DNA of 64,000 bases from Porifericola rhodea (GTDB lineage Bacteria > Bacteroidota > Bacteroidia > Cytophagales > Cyclobacteriaceae), in contig NZ_CP119421.1 in assembly GCF_030506305.1 (NCBI RefSeq), positions 3,860,501-3,924,500 of the forward strand, read 5' to 3'. Within the stretch, counting starts at the first letter, position 1. Every line of letters starts with the position of its first letter. This document shows positions 1-9,725 of the stretch, piece after piece. Position numbers and translations under genes: made by a program. The notes under the pieces were generated by a model that saw nothing but the letters and a program-made list of their open reading frames with translations, was not told the origin of the DNA and did no database searches.

Positions 1-3000
1 CTTAAAATCAGAGAAGTAATCATCAAAATAGGGCTCCAGAATGTTAATGTTCGCATTCTGAAAATGAGCTTTCAGGTCTAGCTTATTATTTTCTAGCTGT
101 GGTTTGTAGCCTCCGTTTACAGAGATAATCCGCTCTCCATCACGGTTAACCATAAGGTTGAGCTTTAGCTTCTTTTCCACATTATCCCAGTCGGCCAGGC
201 TTATAATTTTACCTACCTGAAAGTTGTTGATACTAAAATCATCTATTGAAAACTCACTGTCTAGCATGAGCTGCTGGGTGCTGTCTTCCGTATCTCTGAA
301 AACATTCTGTATATCCAGAAAACCATTAATTTCTCCCTGATAGTTGCGCTTTAGCAAAGGGTTAAGGTTGGCTACCTGAAACTTATTAACGCTTAGTGTC
401 AAAGTTTTTTCCGGATCTTGAGAAAGTGAGCCAAACAATGAAATCTCCTGCACGCTATCGGCGCTGCTGCCGCTACGGTTGTAAAGCGAAAAACGATCAA
501 ATAAAAACTCCTGATCAGTAACTACCAGCTTATTACTATCTGAAAAATACCATGCGTTTTCCAGTACCTGCAAGTCGGAGGGCTCAAAGTGTACTACTGT
601 AGTGTCGTACAGAAAGTGTACTTCGCCATTTAGTTTAGCATGATTTGAGGTGTTTTCCTGCTTGATACTCTGCTGGAAGGCAATGTGATCATCGTCCCAG
701 ATGGCTTCAAAAATAAAATCTTGAGTACTTATGTCCAGCTCATCTTTATCAATCTCCTGACGGTTTGACTCCAGATAGACCATTGCCAGTACCTCTGAGC
801 TATCCCGTATCTTAGAAGTAGTAATATCAATCTGGTTCTCCAGCATCAGGCTGTTATCATACCAGATAGAGTCAATTTTGGAATGTAAAGAAATAATGTT
901 GGTGTAACCACCCGTAAATTTTCCGTCTAGTTGAGTATGATTGGATATGCTGATTTTAGGATCAAAGAGCTGTATTAGAGGGTTAACATCCTCCATTGAG
1001 AAACTATAATAAAGTTCATAGCGCTCGTCCTTATAGTCTTCTACATTCTTTACTTTTTTGTCTTTGTAAAAAGCTTGCAGGCGCTCGGCATCATTATAAA
1101 AGATCAGTTTGTACTCCTGTATCAGTTCCTTTATATCTTTTCCCAGTACAGAAAAATCATAATTACCACTTAGGCTAGCGTCCAGTTTGTCAGAATACAG
1201 TCTGAAAGTTCGCTCCTGATCTCCCTTAGCAGAAATAAATGAGAGGGTATCAATCAATACGTTTCTATCCTGATAGGAAACAAATAGCTGACTGAAAGAA
1301 GCATTACCTACCAGGTCATCCACTTTAAAACCTTTGGTATTGGTAGAAAGCTTGGTACTAAAGAACAGTTCTTCATCGCTTAGATTAAGCGGTTTGAGAA
1401 AAGCTGTATCCAGTTGAGCATCCAAAATAATATTCTCTCGGCTTCCTCGGAGGTCTACTGTACCGTTAAGGGCAAACTTAAGATTGGGATCTTTAATTTT
1501 AAGTTTACCTTCAAAAAGTGATTTGGCAAAACGGGCATTGGTATTGATATTTTTGTAGCGATAGCGATTTACATCCAGATACTTAAAGCGTGCATCCAGC
1601 TTGAAATTAGCATCGTCCACACTCAGGCCTTCACCATTAATCGTTCCTTTGAATGTGGTTTGGTTCAGCAGGCCCGGCTCCGGACTGAAAACGCCAAGCT
1701 TAAAATCATTCAGGGCCAGGCTACCTGAGTAGATAGGTGTTTTATCTACTTTAAGGTTAATATCAGAAACAATGCCTCCCAGGTCAGTTTCAGCTTCCCC
1801 ATTAGCTACAAAATCGTTAGGAAACCCTAAAAAATCACCCCTGAAACTGACATCTCCAAACTTTCGGACATTTTCAAACGCTTCCTGATTATTGATGTAC
1901 TGCTTCAGGTCTCGTGTATCTATCAGGGCATCTTTCAGGCTCAGATCTATAAAAGTTTCTTTGATGTTTGGCAAGCCATCAAAACTCACTTCTCCTGCCA
2001 GATGGCTACGTGCGCCATAGTCCAGTATAAAGTTCTTTACAGAAAAATTACTCACCTGACCATCAAACTCTCCGCTAACGGTATAAAACTCCTCAAAACG
2101 ACCCATAAAAGGGGTAAATAAAGCTAAATCGCCAGAGTATACTTCTGTTTGTTTCAGACTGGCATTGATTGTAATGCTATCATTAAAATAGCTGAGATCT
2201 TCTTTGTTATCGTAGTGAAAGACTACAGAATCGCGAATAGTACTGCTACCGGCATAGAGGTCAAAATTCTGGAAGGTCATAGACTGATTGGTATACCGAT
2301 AGAAGCCAATAAAGTCGTGCACCTTAAACTGATGTACTGGTTCTATACACTGTAAATGGTTGACCATTAGCTCCAGTGTGTCGGATACTACTCTAAAGTC
2401 TTCAACGTCTCCCTGTATTTCCTGTAACTCAAAATGATTGTAATCAAATGCATCAGTGATGGGCGATTTTGCCAGATCAGAATAACTGAACTTCATTTGT
2501 CGCAAATGCACATCGGAAATAGTAAATACTGGAGGTTCGGTAGACTGTTTGCTTCCTCTCTTTTTAAAGATACTGCGGACATTCTCAATAAAACGAGTCA
2601 TGTTGAGTGTACTGTCCTTTTCACTTTTGATAAGGTTCACCTGGCCTCCTTGTAAATGGGCCTCACTAAGGTAGATATTACGACCGTCTATAAGCGTGCG
2701 AATGTCAAAGTCAATAGCAATCTCATCTACAAAGATCATCGGAATATCATCATCATCAACCACTAGTACTTCGTCCAGCACTATGGTGTCAAACCACTTG
2801 ATATTAACCTTATCAATTTCGGTACGGAATCCGGTCTTTTCTGTAATCTCCTTGGTAAGCCTGTTAACGATTCTGGTCTGTACATAGGGGATCTGGATGG
2901 TGATGACCAGCAAAGACAATAAAACGAACAAGCTCACGGCTATCCACAGAAGAGTCTTGATGACTTTTCGTTGAGTTGTACTTCTATTTGTTGTTTCTTT

Positions 3001-3006
3001 GCTCAA
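1..3006 (-). CDS. TamB/AsmA-like translocation and assembly protein, partial (C-terminus beyond left edge)
   Basis: The open frame runs from a TTG codon at 3006 to the window edge without a stop, giving 1002 codons. Residues 1-17 are polar and basic, residues 18-39 form one membrane anchor, and the rest is a long series of beta-rich repeats with many Asp/Asn turns, as in AsmA/TamB proteins. These span the periplasm and help deliver lipids or outer-membrane proteins. The diagnostic C-terminal DUF490 domain would lie off the window, so the family call rests on architecture. TTG is chosen because an in-frame TAG lies only four codons upstream and no ATG lies near the anchor. The gene diverges from tsaD with only 14 bp between start codons. 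Confidence 0.8.
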   Translation of the reverse strand, partial: MSKETTNRSTTQRKVIKTLLWIAVSLFVLLSLLVITIQIPYVQTRIVNRLTKEITEKTGFRTEIDKVNIKWFDTIVLDEVLVVDDDDIPMIFVDEIAIDFDIRTLIDGRNIYLSEAHLQGGQVNLIKSEKDSTLNMTRFIENVRSIFKKRGSKQSTEPPVFTISDVHLRQMKFSYSDLAKSPITDAFDYNHFELQEIQGDVEDFRVVSDTLELMVNHLQCIEPVHQFKVHDFIGFYRYTNQSMTFQNFDLYAGSSTIRDSVVFHYDNKEDLSYFNDSITINASLKQTEVYSGDLALFTPFMGRFEEFYTVSGEFDGQVSNFSVKNFILDYGARSHLAGEVSFDGLPNIKETFIDLSLKDALIDTRDLKQYINNQEAFENVRKFGDVSFRGDFLGFPNDFVANGEAETDLGGIVSDINLKVDKTPIYSGSLALNDFKLGVFSPEPGLLNQTTFKGTINGEGLSVDDANFKLDARFKYLDVNRYRYKNINTNARFAKSLFEGKLKIKDPNLKFALNGTVDLRGSRENIILDAQLDTAFLKPLNLSDEELFFSTKLSTNTKGFKVDDLVGNASFSQLFVSYQDRNVLIDTLSFISAKGDQERTFRLYSDKLDASLSGNYDFSVLGKDIKELIQEYKLIFYNDAERLQAFYKDKKVKNVEDYKDERYELYYSFSMEDVNPLIQLFDPKISISNHTQLDGKFTGGYTNIISLHSKIDSIWYDNSLMLENQIDITTSKIRDSSEVLAMVYLESNRQEIDKDELDISTQDFIFEAIWDDDHIAFQQSIKQENTSNHAKLNGEVHFLYDTTVVHFEPSDLQVLENAWYFSDSNKLVVTDQEFLFDRFSLYNRSGSSADSVQEISLFGSLSQDPEKTLTLSVNKFQVANLNPLLKRNYQGEINGFLDIQNVFRDTEDSTQQLMLDSEFSIDDFSINNFQVGKIISLADWDNVEKKLKLNLMVNRDGERIISVNGGYKPQLENNKLDLKAHFQNANINILEPYFDDYFSDFK

Positions 3007-3020
3007 ATTTTCCCTTAACT

Positions 3021-4064
3021 ATGAATTATTCCAGACATACATTCAAAGAACCTGCAACAGTTAATATATTGGCAGTAGAGTCATCATGTGATGATACTTC
3101 TGCTGCTGTAATACAAAACGGAAAGATATTAAGCAACATTGTAGCATCTCAATCAGTTCATGAAAAATATGGGGGAGTAGTTCCCGAATTAGCCTCACGC
3201 GCCCATCAACAAAATATTGTGCCGGTAATTCATCAAGCTCTATCCGAGGCAAATATAGCAAAAAGTATGCTTACTGCTGTCGCATTTACCCGTGGACCCG
3301 GTCTTTTAGGTTCACTTTTAGTTGGGGCATCATTTATTAAGTCAATGGCTTATGCTCTGGATTTGCCACTGCTGGGTGTAGACCACATGCAGGCACATAT
3401 ACTTGCCCACTTTATTGATGACCCTCAGCCTCAATTTCCCTTTATCTGCCTTACCGTTAGCGGTGGGCATACACAGATTGTAAAGGTAAACAGTCATTTG
3501 GATATGGAGGTACTGGGAGAAACACAGGACGATGCAGTAGGAGAGGCTTTTGATAAATGTGCCAAGCTGATGGGACTACCGTACCCCGGAGGCCCTTACA
3601 TAGACCAATTAGCGCAGGCAGGCAATTCTGAGCGCTTTAGCTTTCCGGCTACCCGTATGCCTGATTTGCATTATTCATTTAGCGGTATTAAAACTGCTTT
3701 TCTCAATTTTCTGAAGAAAAACGAAAGAATGTCACCAGATTTTATAGAAGAGAATAAAGCTGATATAGCAGCCAGTTTACAGTCTACGCTTATTCAAATG
3801 CTTCTGGAAAAACTTAGGATGGCGGCACAGGAGACAGGTATCAAAGAGATTGCCATTGCCGGAGGTGTTTCTGCCAACAAAGGATTACGGAATGCCCTAA
3901 AAGAAGAGGCCGAAAAATATGACTGGAATGTATACCTTCCAAAAATGGAATACTGCACTGATAATGCTGCCATGATTGCCATGACAGCCTATTATCAGTA
4001 TCAAGCAGGCAAATTTCTGGATCTTAGGGCAGACCCTGACGCCCGTCTTCATTTTATGGGTTAA
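3021..4064 (+). CDS. tsaD: tRNA N6-threonylcarbamoyladenosine transferase TsaD
   Basis: The product of 347 aa matches the usual TsaD length. It transfers the threonylcarbamoyl group from TC-AMP to A37 of ANN-decoding tRNAs, working with TsaB and TsaE in the cytoplasm. Seen in the sequence: the ASKHA-type start ILAVESSCDDTSAA (residues 16-29), the metal-binding HMQAH with H122 and H126, VSGGHTQI near 147-154, and the late GGVSAN and NAAM motifs. An in-frame TTG at 2976 would add 15 hydrophobic residues and overlap the divergent TamB-like gene, so the ATG at 3021 is preferred. The stop lies 6 bp from the stop of the convergent TerB-like gene. Confidence 0.96.
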   Translation: MNYSRHTFKEPATVNILAVESSCDDTSAAVIQNGKILSNIVASQSVHEKYGGVVPELASRAHQQNIVPVIHQALSEANIAKSMLTAVAFTRGPGLLGSLLVGASFIKSMAYALDLPLLGVDHMQAHILAHFIDDPQPQFPFICLTVSGGHTQIVKVNSHLDMEVLGETQDDAVGEAFDKCAKLMGLPYPGGPYIDQLAQAGNSERFSFPATRMPDLHYSFSGIKTAFLNFLKKNERMSPDFIEENKADIAASLQSTLIQMLLEKLRMAAQETGIKEIAIAGGVSANKGLRNALKEEAEKYDWNVYLPKMEYCTDNAAMIAMTAYYQYQAGKFLDLRADPDARLHFMG

Positions 4065-4070
4065 GCGCTT

Positions 4071-5360
4071 CTACTCTTTTACCAGCTCTATTGGCAGGGC
4101 TTTCATCAAATTTACGTAAGTTAGATAAGATTTGGGTAGCGCAATTGACCTAAATGCAGGAAGAGACTTTACAATATCATATAAACCTTTTCTAATTACA
4201 TTTCGGTCGTCGGTAGTTGGCTTCTCGTTTAGGGTTTTACGTATCAGTTGCAGTAGTTCTGGCTGCTGCTGTAGTTCTTTTTCAAAAGCTGAAGCTTGAG
4301 CGCGAATGGCATGTGATATCTGGCCGAGCAAGTGCTCACCTAACTGGCTAATTTCTTCCTGTCCTTTCATTCTGGCCTGTTGCCAGTATTCTACTATAAA
4401 ACTTTCCACTGCAATTAAACTGCTTGAGTAGGTAATATCGCTGAGCTTAAGTTGCTTTTGAAGCTCTCTCAAAAATGTCTCTTCCTCTTCATTTATAACT
4501 CTGTCACTGGAAACTGTCAGAATAGCCAGTTCAAAAAGATGTTGCTTAAAAATAGTAGACTTTACGGAACCAAAATCAATGTAATTGATGGTGATTCCTT
4601 TATCTAGCAGCAGACGAGCTTCTTCCAGTGTACTTTCATCAAAATGAGCAGATTCCAGGTATTGGTTAATAAGTTCTTTTTCTTCCTGTTCCAGATTTTT
4701 GTTGGCATACGCAGCAGCCAGTATTGTTTTAAAAAGCAGCAGGCGATCCTGCTTATGTTTTTCGGTAAGTTGCAGAGCAGCTTTTTCATCTCTAAAAGCC
4801 TGTATCCACTGCCCAAAGTATAAAACATCTAAAAAGAGTAAACTACTTTTAAAAAAATGCCCCCAAAAACGTTCCGTTTCATTATTATCGTCAGTTCTTA
4901 GATCTATTACTTCTTCTGAGAGCGCCAGCCCCCTCTTCTCACGGCGAAAAAATCTGGAGGAGCCATTCGCAAACAGACCCGGGTATACAGATCGGTAAAA
5001 TTTTCCGATATAAATAGCGGCTTCTAATAAGGCATCAGCTACATCTACCTGCCCGTTAATCTGGCTGTACCGCGGAGAGGTAAGGCCACTATTCAGAAAA
5101 CTTTCAGTGAGGATAATACGGAGCTTATCCTGAATGTTCATTTTTTCTGTACGCAGGGCACGCAAAAAAGCTTTGTATCTGATAGGTACTTCTGCCGGAT
5201 AACCGTACAAAAAGCCAGTAGGTTGTAGAAGCTCGTATAAAATATGTTCTGGTTCGCTGTTTTTCTCTTTGTCTACCAGGCGATCGTATTCCTTCTTGAG
5301 AGAATAGTTGTTTCTTAAGTACAGATAATGCTTAAGCCAGCCTTTTTTGCTAAAATCCAT
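4071..5360 (-). CDS. Uncharacterised protein with two TerB-like helical segments
   Basis: The product of 429 aa has no signal peptide or membrane segment, so it is probably cytoplasmic. I do not recognise a named family with certainty. Residues about 205-255 and 270-325 are two helical segments with acidic spacing (EQEEKELINQYL and NEEEETFLREL) of the kind found in TerB-like domains. The first 200 residues are helical and aromatic-rich and match nothing I know. It converges on tsaD with a 6-bp gap and has its own upstream region shared with smpB. The function is unknown. A TerB-like fold would suggest a scaffold or metal-binding role at the inner face of the membrane, but that is inference. 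Confidence 0.75.
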   Translation of the reverse strand: MDFSKKGWLKHYLYLRNNYSLKKEYDRLVDKEKNSEPEHILYELLQPTGFLYGYPAEVPIRYKAFLRALRTEKMNIQDKLRIILTESFLNSGLTSPRYSQINGQVDVADALLEAAIYIGKFYRSVYPGLFANGSSRFFRREKRGLALSEEVIDLRTDDNNETERFWGHFFKSSLLFLDVLYFGQWIQAFRDEKAALQLTEKHKQDRLLLFKTILAAAYANKNLEQEEKELINQYLESAHFDESTLEEARLLLDKGITINYIDFGSVKSTIFKQHLFELAILTVSSDRVINEEEETFLRELQKQLKLSDITYSSSLIAVESFIVEYWQQARMKGQEEISQLGEHLLGQISHAIRAQASAFEKELQQQPELLQLIRKTLNEKPTTDDRNVIRKGLYDIVKSLPAFRSIALPKSYLTYVNLMKALPIELVKE

Positions 5361-5499
5361 AACATTTTTTTGTGCAATATATGTTATTCTATAAGTATAA
5401 AAGACTTCTATTCTGAGGCGTATCTGTAGTAGATGTAAGTCGTACTTAAGATTGTACGAAAAATTAAACTATCACAAAATAAAGATATACCTTCGTTAG

Positions 5500-5519
5500 A
5501 TTGTTTGAAACTAAACAAT
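5500..5519. repeat. Small inverted repeat upstream of smpB
   Basis: ATTGTTT and AAACAAT flank a six-base spacer, about 55 bp before the smpB start in the 214-bp divergent spacer. A second, shorter inverted pair (TCGTAC/GTACGA) lies nearby at about 5440-5459. Either could be an operator or could be chance in AT-rich DNA. Confidence 0.25.
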
Positions 5520-5574
5520 TTCAAATTTATTTTAAGGAAGTTATTGCTATATTAAAAGATTGATAAGAAAGCGC

Positions 5575-6045
5575 ATGGCAAAAAACGAAAAGCAGAGATT
5601 TTCTAACAACATAAATATTAACAACCGTAAGGCTCGTCACGAGTATCAGTTTCTGGAAAAATATATAGCTGGTATTCAACTTACTGGTACCGAAATAAAG
5701 TCAATTCGAGAAGGAAAAGTGAATTTACAGGAAGGTTACTGTTATATGAAAAAGGGAGAAATGTTCGTTAAACAGATGCATATATCTCCTTATAAACAGG
5801 GAACCCATTATAATCATGAGGCGGATCGTGAGCGTAAGTTATTGCTCACAAAAAAAGAATTAGACAAAATAGAATCTAAGACTAACGAAAAAGGACTCAC
5901 ACTTGTACCTATTCGTCTCTTTATCAATGACCGTGGTCTGGCTAAGCTGGAAATTGCTTTAGCTAAGGGTAAAAAGTTGTATGATAAAAGAGAAGATATT
6001 AAAAAGAAAGATGTGAAGCGTGAACTGGACAGAATGCGCATGTAA
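5575..6045 (+). CDS. smpB: SsrA-binding protein SmpB
   Basis: The product of 156 aa is the tmRNA-binding partner for ribosome rescue by trans-translation. The SmpB fold is clear: NNRKARHEY near the start, AGIQLTGTEIKSIREGKVNL at about 32-51, ISPYKQGTHYNH and the basic C-terminal tail DKREDIKKKD, which probes the empty mRNA channel. The ATG at 5575 gives the usual MAKNEK start. An in-frame TTG at 5560 would add only five residues. No tmRNA gene is visible next to it. An HNH endonuclease gene follows 76 bp downstream on the same strand. Confidence 0.96.
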   Translation: MAKNEKQRFSNNININNRKARHEYQFLEKYIAGIQLTGTEIKSIREGKVNLQEGYCYMKKGEMFVKQMHISPYKQGTHYNHEADRERKLLLTKKELDKIESKTNEKGLTLVPIRLFINDRGLAKLEIALAKGKKLYDKREDIKKKDVKRELDRMRM

Positions 6046-6121
6046 CATGTGAACATATAGGTAAAGGTTGTTTCGAGAATAGTTAAAGATTATTTATAAA
6101 AATTAATCAAAACTAAGATCA

Positions 6122-6625
6122 ATGAATCGTACTGTTTTACTCCTGAATCAGGACTACAGCCCCTTAGCCATTTGCTCTATGGAACGAGCCTTTATCCTTG
6201 TATTTTTAGACAAAGCAGAACTGCTTTCAGAAGTAGAAGAAGACCGTCTACACACTGTAGATAAATCTTTTCCGATGCCTGCGGTCATTCGCCTTTACCA
6301 ATATGTACATATTCCGTATCGTGGCGTAGTACTTACTCGCCAGAACATATTCAGAAGAGACAGGTTTAGCTGCCAGTATTGTGGTACGAATAAAAACCTG
6401 ACACTTGACCATGTAGTGCCTCGCTCCAAAGGTGGTAAAACCAGCTGGAGCAATTTAGTAACTGCCTGCCGTCGTTGTAATACCAACAAAGGAGACCAGT
6501 CCCCAGAAGCTGCCGGTCTTAAACTTCAGAAGAAGCCTCATAAACCTACTTATTTAATGTTTCTGAGAGATTATTCTGGGGCTGTACGAAAAGAGTGGCA
6601 GCCTTTTTTAAATTATGCTTCCTAG
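6122..6625 (+). CDS. HNH endonuclease family protein
   Basis: The product of 167 aa has an N-terminal segment with the RNVLLLNQDYSPL-like pattern common in short stand-alone HNH proteins of Bacteroidetes and cyanobacteria, followed by a zinc-ribbon HNH core. Visible residues are C84-x2-C87, D96-H97, N111, C116-x2-C119 and the ending N120/K123. All expected metal and catalytic positions are present, so it is probably active as a nuclease, but its substrate is unknown. It is not a group I intron or restriction gene by context: neighbours are smpB and a lipoprotein. The start is an ATG with an AT-rich leader. Confidence 0.9.
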   Translation: MNRTVLLLNQDYSPLAICSMERAFILVFLDKAELLSEVEEDRLHTVDKSFPMPAVIRLYQYVHIPYRGVVLTRQNIFRRDRFSCQYCGTNKNLTLDHVVPRSKGGKTSWSNLVTACRRCNTNKGDQSPEAAGLKLQKKPHKPTYLMFLRDYSGAVRKEWQPFLNYAS

Positions 6626-6675
6626 TACAGTACTTTGTACCCCCAATAGAATAACACATTAATAGATTTCGGTAT

Positions 6676-6683
6676 TATTTTTG
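6676..6683 (+). promoter_or_regulatory. Possible -7 box (TATTTTTG) for the lipoprotein gene
   Basis: The box fits the Bacteroidetes -7 consensus TAnnTTTG and lies 67 bp before the ATG at 6751. I find no TTG at the expected -33 spacing, so this is a weak call. Confidence 0.3.
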
Positions 6684-6750
6684 GTGATATTTTTATTTAA
6701 AATATAACTATGTTATGGTTATGTTTTGTTGAAACTAAAAATAATATCAT

Positions 6751-7605
6751 ATGAAGCAAACTTTCAGAAGATTTGGTATTGCCAGCCGTGCCGGAGTAAT
6801 GGCTGTTGTCATTGCATTGCCGCTTTTTTCTTGCGAAGATGAGACACTCTCAGAAAACGAAGAGCAGCAGTCTGAGCAAATTATTAATGATGAAGCTTTG
6901 GCAGATGACCTTTTTGAAGATATGGATGCTATCAGTATGGAAGCAGCCAGCTATTCTGAAAATGGGCGTACTCTCTCTGGTAGCCTGGCGGATCTTAGCT
7001 GTTTAAGCCGGTCCGTAAACCAGTCCTTAAGCTCAGGAAAATATACGAAAGAGGTAACGCTTGATTTTAGCGATGATTGCAGTGATGCTCAGGGCAGAAA
7101 TCGTAGTGGCAAGTTGGTAGTTAACCATGTCATTGATGCTTCTACTTATACTCTGAGTACTAAGTTTGATGGATTTATCATCAACGGAAATAAACTGGAT
7201 GGAACGCGTACTTTAGTGTATTCTCAAAATGATAAGGGAGTGCTTTCCGCTACAATTACTCTCGTAGATGGTAAAATTACCCTGGCAGATGGGAGCGTAA
7301 TCACTCGTGAAGGTAGCTTTACTAAAGAAATTGACGCGCAAAATGGAAAAGTGGTGCTGAGTGGAAAAGCTGAAGGTACAAACCGAAATGGGGTGGGCTA
7401 TGTAGCTCAAATTACCACACCACTTGTTTTTAAGACCAGTTGTTTGATGGAAGGTAACTTTATGGCGGTAAGTGGTAATAAAGAAATCACCCGCGTAGAC
7501 CGAAAAACACTTGCACTAGACTATGGAGATGGTAGCTGTGATAATACTGTTAGGCTGAATATTGACGGAGTGGAGAGTACCATTGATATTACTATTAATA
7601 AATAA
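6751..7605 (+). CDS. Secreted lipoprotein of unknown function
   Basis: The product of 284 aa begins with a basic segment, a hydrophobic stretch and a lipobox ending LFSC (Cys28). The mature part starts with a very acidic linker, as is common for Bacteroidetes lipoproteins. The rest is predicted beta-rich with repeated short strands and several Cys residues (in CLSRS, DDCSD, TSCLM and GSCDN) that could pair. I recognise no enzyme motif. It stands alone between the HNH gene and the convergent sucC, with a strong shared terminator behind it. It is likely surface or periplasmic and held to a membrane by lipid, with function unknown. Confidence 0.85.
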   Translation: MKQTFRRFGIASRAGVMAVVIALPLFSCEDETLSENEEQQSEQIINDEALADDLFEDMDAISMEAASYSENGRTLSGSLADLSCLSRSVNQSLSSGKYTKEVTLDFSDDCSDAQGRNRSGKLVVNHVIDASTYTLSTKFDGFIINGNKLDGTRTLVYSQNDKGVLSATITLVDGKITLADGSVITREGSFTKEIDAQNGKVVLSGKAEGTNRNGVGYVAQITTPLVFKTSCLMEGNFMAVSGNKEITRVDRKTLALDYGDGSCDNTVRLNIDGVESTIDITINK

Positions 7606-7630
7606 TAACACAGTACAATATTTAAAAAAG

Positions 7631-7656
7631 AAAACCCTCTGACTTCAGAGGGTTTT
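7631..7656. terminator. Bidirectional Rho-independent terminator
   Basis: A perfect 11-bp stem (AAAACCCTCTG / CAGAGGGTTTT) with the loop ACTT sits between the convergent lipoprotein and sucC genes. A-runs on one side and T-runs on the other let it act in both directions. Confidence 0.92.
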
Positions 7657-7677
7657 TGTGTTTAAGCAGGCTAAAAA

Positions 7678-8892
7678 TTAGCTCAATACTTCTTTTACTT
7701 TATCAGCGGCATCTTTAAGCAGAATTGCTGATTTTACTTTTAGCCCGGATTCTTCAATGATTTTTGCACCTTCTTCTGCATTAGTGCCTTGCAGACGAAC
7801 AATGATAGGTACATCAATGTCACCGATATTTTTGTAAGCCTCTACCACACCATTGGCTACACGATCGCAACGTACGATACCACCAAAGATATTGATTAGG
7901 ATAGCTTTTACATTTGGATCTTTAAGGATGATTCTAAAACCAGCTTCAACGGTCTGGGCGTTAGCTCCACCTCCTACATCCAGGAAGTTTGCGGGCTCAC
8001 CACCAGATAGTTTAATGATGTCCATTGTAGCCATTGCCAGTCCGGCACCATTTACCATACAGCCTACGTTTCCGTCCAGCTTAATGTAGTTCAGTCCAGA
8101 TTTGCTAGCTTCTACTTCCAGCTCATCTTCTTCAGAAATATCTCTTAGCTCGGCAAGCTCAGACTGGCGGTAAAGAGCATTATCGTCCAGGTTAACTTTC
8201 GCATCTACTGCCAGAATTTTATCGTCCGAAGTTTTAAGCACAGGGTTAATCTCAAACATAGAGGCATCCATTCCCATATACGCTTTGTAAAGCGCATTGA
8301 TGAATTTCACCATTTCTTTAAGGGCTTTGCCTTCCAGACCCAGTGCAAATGCTACTTTTCTTGCCTGAAAAGGCTGTAGACCAATTGCGGGATCAATCCA
8401 TTCTTTAATGATGGCACTTGGGTTATGTTCAGCAACTTCTTCAATCTCTACTCCACCTTCGGTAGACGCAATTATAACGTTGCTACCTGTAGCGCGGTCT
8501 AGGGTGATGCTAAGGTAATATTCTTTAATGTTTGGGTCGTCAGGAGAAGGGTAGTATACATCCTGAGCAATAAGAACTTTGTTTACCTTTTTACCGGCAG
8601 CACCGGTTTGTATGGTTTCCAGGGTTCCACCCAGAATATTTTTAACTTTTTCTTCAACACTGTCCAGTTTACTAACCACCACACCTTTGGAGCCGGTTTC
8701 TTTAACTGATCCTTTACCACGCCCTCCAGCGTGAATCTGTGCCTTTACGACAAAAAAGTTAGTTCCAGTCTCTTCCTGTAGGCGTTTGGCGGCGTCTTTG
8801 GTTTGCTCTAGTTTATCTATAACAATACCTTCCTGAACCTGTACACCATACTGCTTGAGAATGTTTTTGGCTTGATATTCGTGTATATTCAT
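7678..8892 (-). CDS. sucC: Succinate-CoA ligase (ADP-forming) beta subunit
   Basis: The product of 404 aa fits the family (about 390-400). It couples succinyl-CoA hydrolysis to ADP or GDP phosphorylation in the TCA cycle, as a complex with SucD. The ATP-grasp N-terminus starts [12 protein letters not shown] and contains the [11 protein letters not shown] nucleotide-binding stretch (50-60). The C-terminal half has FLDVGGGA and [15 protein letters not shown], the CoA-ligase domain and its power helix. sucD is not adjacent, which is common in this phylum. The gene ends at the shared hairpin at 7631. Confidence 0.97.
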   Translation of the reverse strand: MNIHEYQAKNILKQYGVQVQEGIVIDKLEQTKDAAKRLQEETGTNFFVVKAQIHAGGRGKGSVKETGSKGVVVSKLDSVEEKVKNILGGTLETIQTGAAGKKVNKVLIAQDVYYPSPDDPNIKEYYLSITLDRATGSNVIIASTEGGVEIEEVAEHNPSAIIKEWIDPAIGLQPFQARKVAFALGLEGKALKEMVKFINALYKAYMGMDASMFEINPVLKTSDDKILAVDAKVNLDDNALYRQSELAELRDISEEDELEVEASKSGLNYIKLDGNVGCMVNGAGLAMATMDIIKLSGGEPANFLDVGGGANAQTVEAGFRIILKDPNVKAILINIFGGIVRCDRVANGVVEAYKNIGDIDVPIIVRLQGTNAEEGAKIIEESGLKVKSAILLKDAADKVKEVLS

Positions 8893-9062
8893 GCTTGGAA
8901 ATTTTTCACGAATCTATCAAATTTTAGTTTTATACTCAAAATAAAATGCCCCCTCTGAAATAATGCCTACATAAAAGCTGTTTTTAGCTGTAATGCGCAG
9001 AAAAAAGATTAATTTCCGCTTTTAATTTTGATTAGAGTGAAAGCATAGAAAAATACCACAGC

Positions 9063-9722
9063 ATGCTCAGGGCAGAAAATATCGTCAAGACATACGGAAA
9101 GTTAAGAGTATTAAAAGCTATAGACCTGGAAATAGAACAGGGCAAAATTGTTTCTATCGTAGGGGCCTCCGGAGCTGGTAAAAGTACGCTACTGCATATA
9201 CTTGGTACGCTAGACAAGCCAGATGAAGGAAAAGTCTGGTTAGGCGATCAGGAACTTTCCAGGCTAAGAGGCAACGATCTGGCACTGTACCGCAACCAGA
9301 ATATTGGTTTTATTTTTCAGTTTCACAATCTGATGCCAGAATTTACCGCTCTGGAAAATGTTTGTATTCCGGCTTATCTGGCCAATAAGAAAAGCGATAA
9401 AGAAATTGTACAGCGAGGTAGAGAATTGCTTGAGATGTTAGGCCTTACAGATCGTATGGATCACAAGCCTTCTGAGATGTCTGGTGGAGAACAGCAGCGA
9501 ACAGCAGTTGCACGTGCCCTTATGAACAATCCAGCAGTGGTATTTGCCGATGAGCCTAGTGGTAATCTGGATTCTCATACAGCCGAAGAGTTGCACAATT
9601 TGTTTTTTAGACTCAGAGACGAATTCGGCCAGACTTTCGTCATTGTTACGCACAATGAAGAGCTTGCCAACATGGCAGATGAAAAGTTTGAAATCAAGGA
9701 CGGCGTAATCTTCACCGGCTAA
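9063..9722 (+). CDS. ABC transporter ATP-binding protein, LolD/MacB type
   Basis: The product of 219 aa is a single nucleotide-binding domain. Motifs: Walker A GASGAGKS (34-41), Q-loop Q86 in [12 protein letters not shown], signature MSGGEQQR (139-146), Walker B with D163/E164 and H-loop H197. The [16 protein letters not shown] stretch and short length are typical of LolD, which powers lipoprotein release from the inner membrane, but MacB/FtsE-like exporters look similar. No permease gene is next to it: bcp converges 3 bp downstream. LolD is the best guess; the partner must be encoded elsewhere. Confidence 0.88.
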   Translation: MLRAENIVKTYGKLRVLKAIDLEIEQGKIVSIVGASGAGKSTLLHILGTLDKPDEGKVWLGDQELSRLRGNDLALYRNQNIGFIFQFHNLMPEFTALENVCIPAYLANKKSDKEIVQRGRELLEMLGLTDRMDHKPSEMSGGEQQRTAVARALMNNPAVVFADEPSGNLDSHTAEELHNLFFRLRDEFGQTFVIVTHNEELANMADEKFEIKDGVIFTG

Positions 9723-9725
9723 GCC

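Noticed and set aside
2976-3020. In-frame upstream TTG start for tsaD
   Set aside because: It would add a hydrophobic stretch unlike TsaD and overlap the divergent gene; the ATG at 3021 fits the family.
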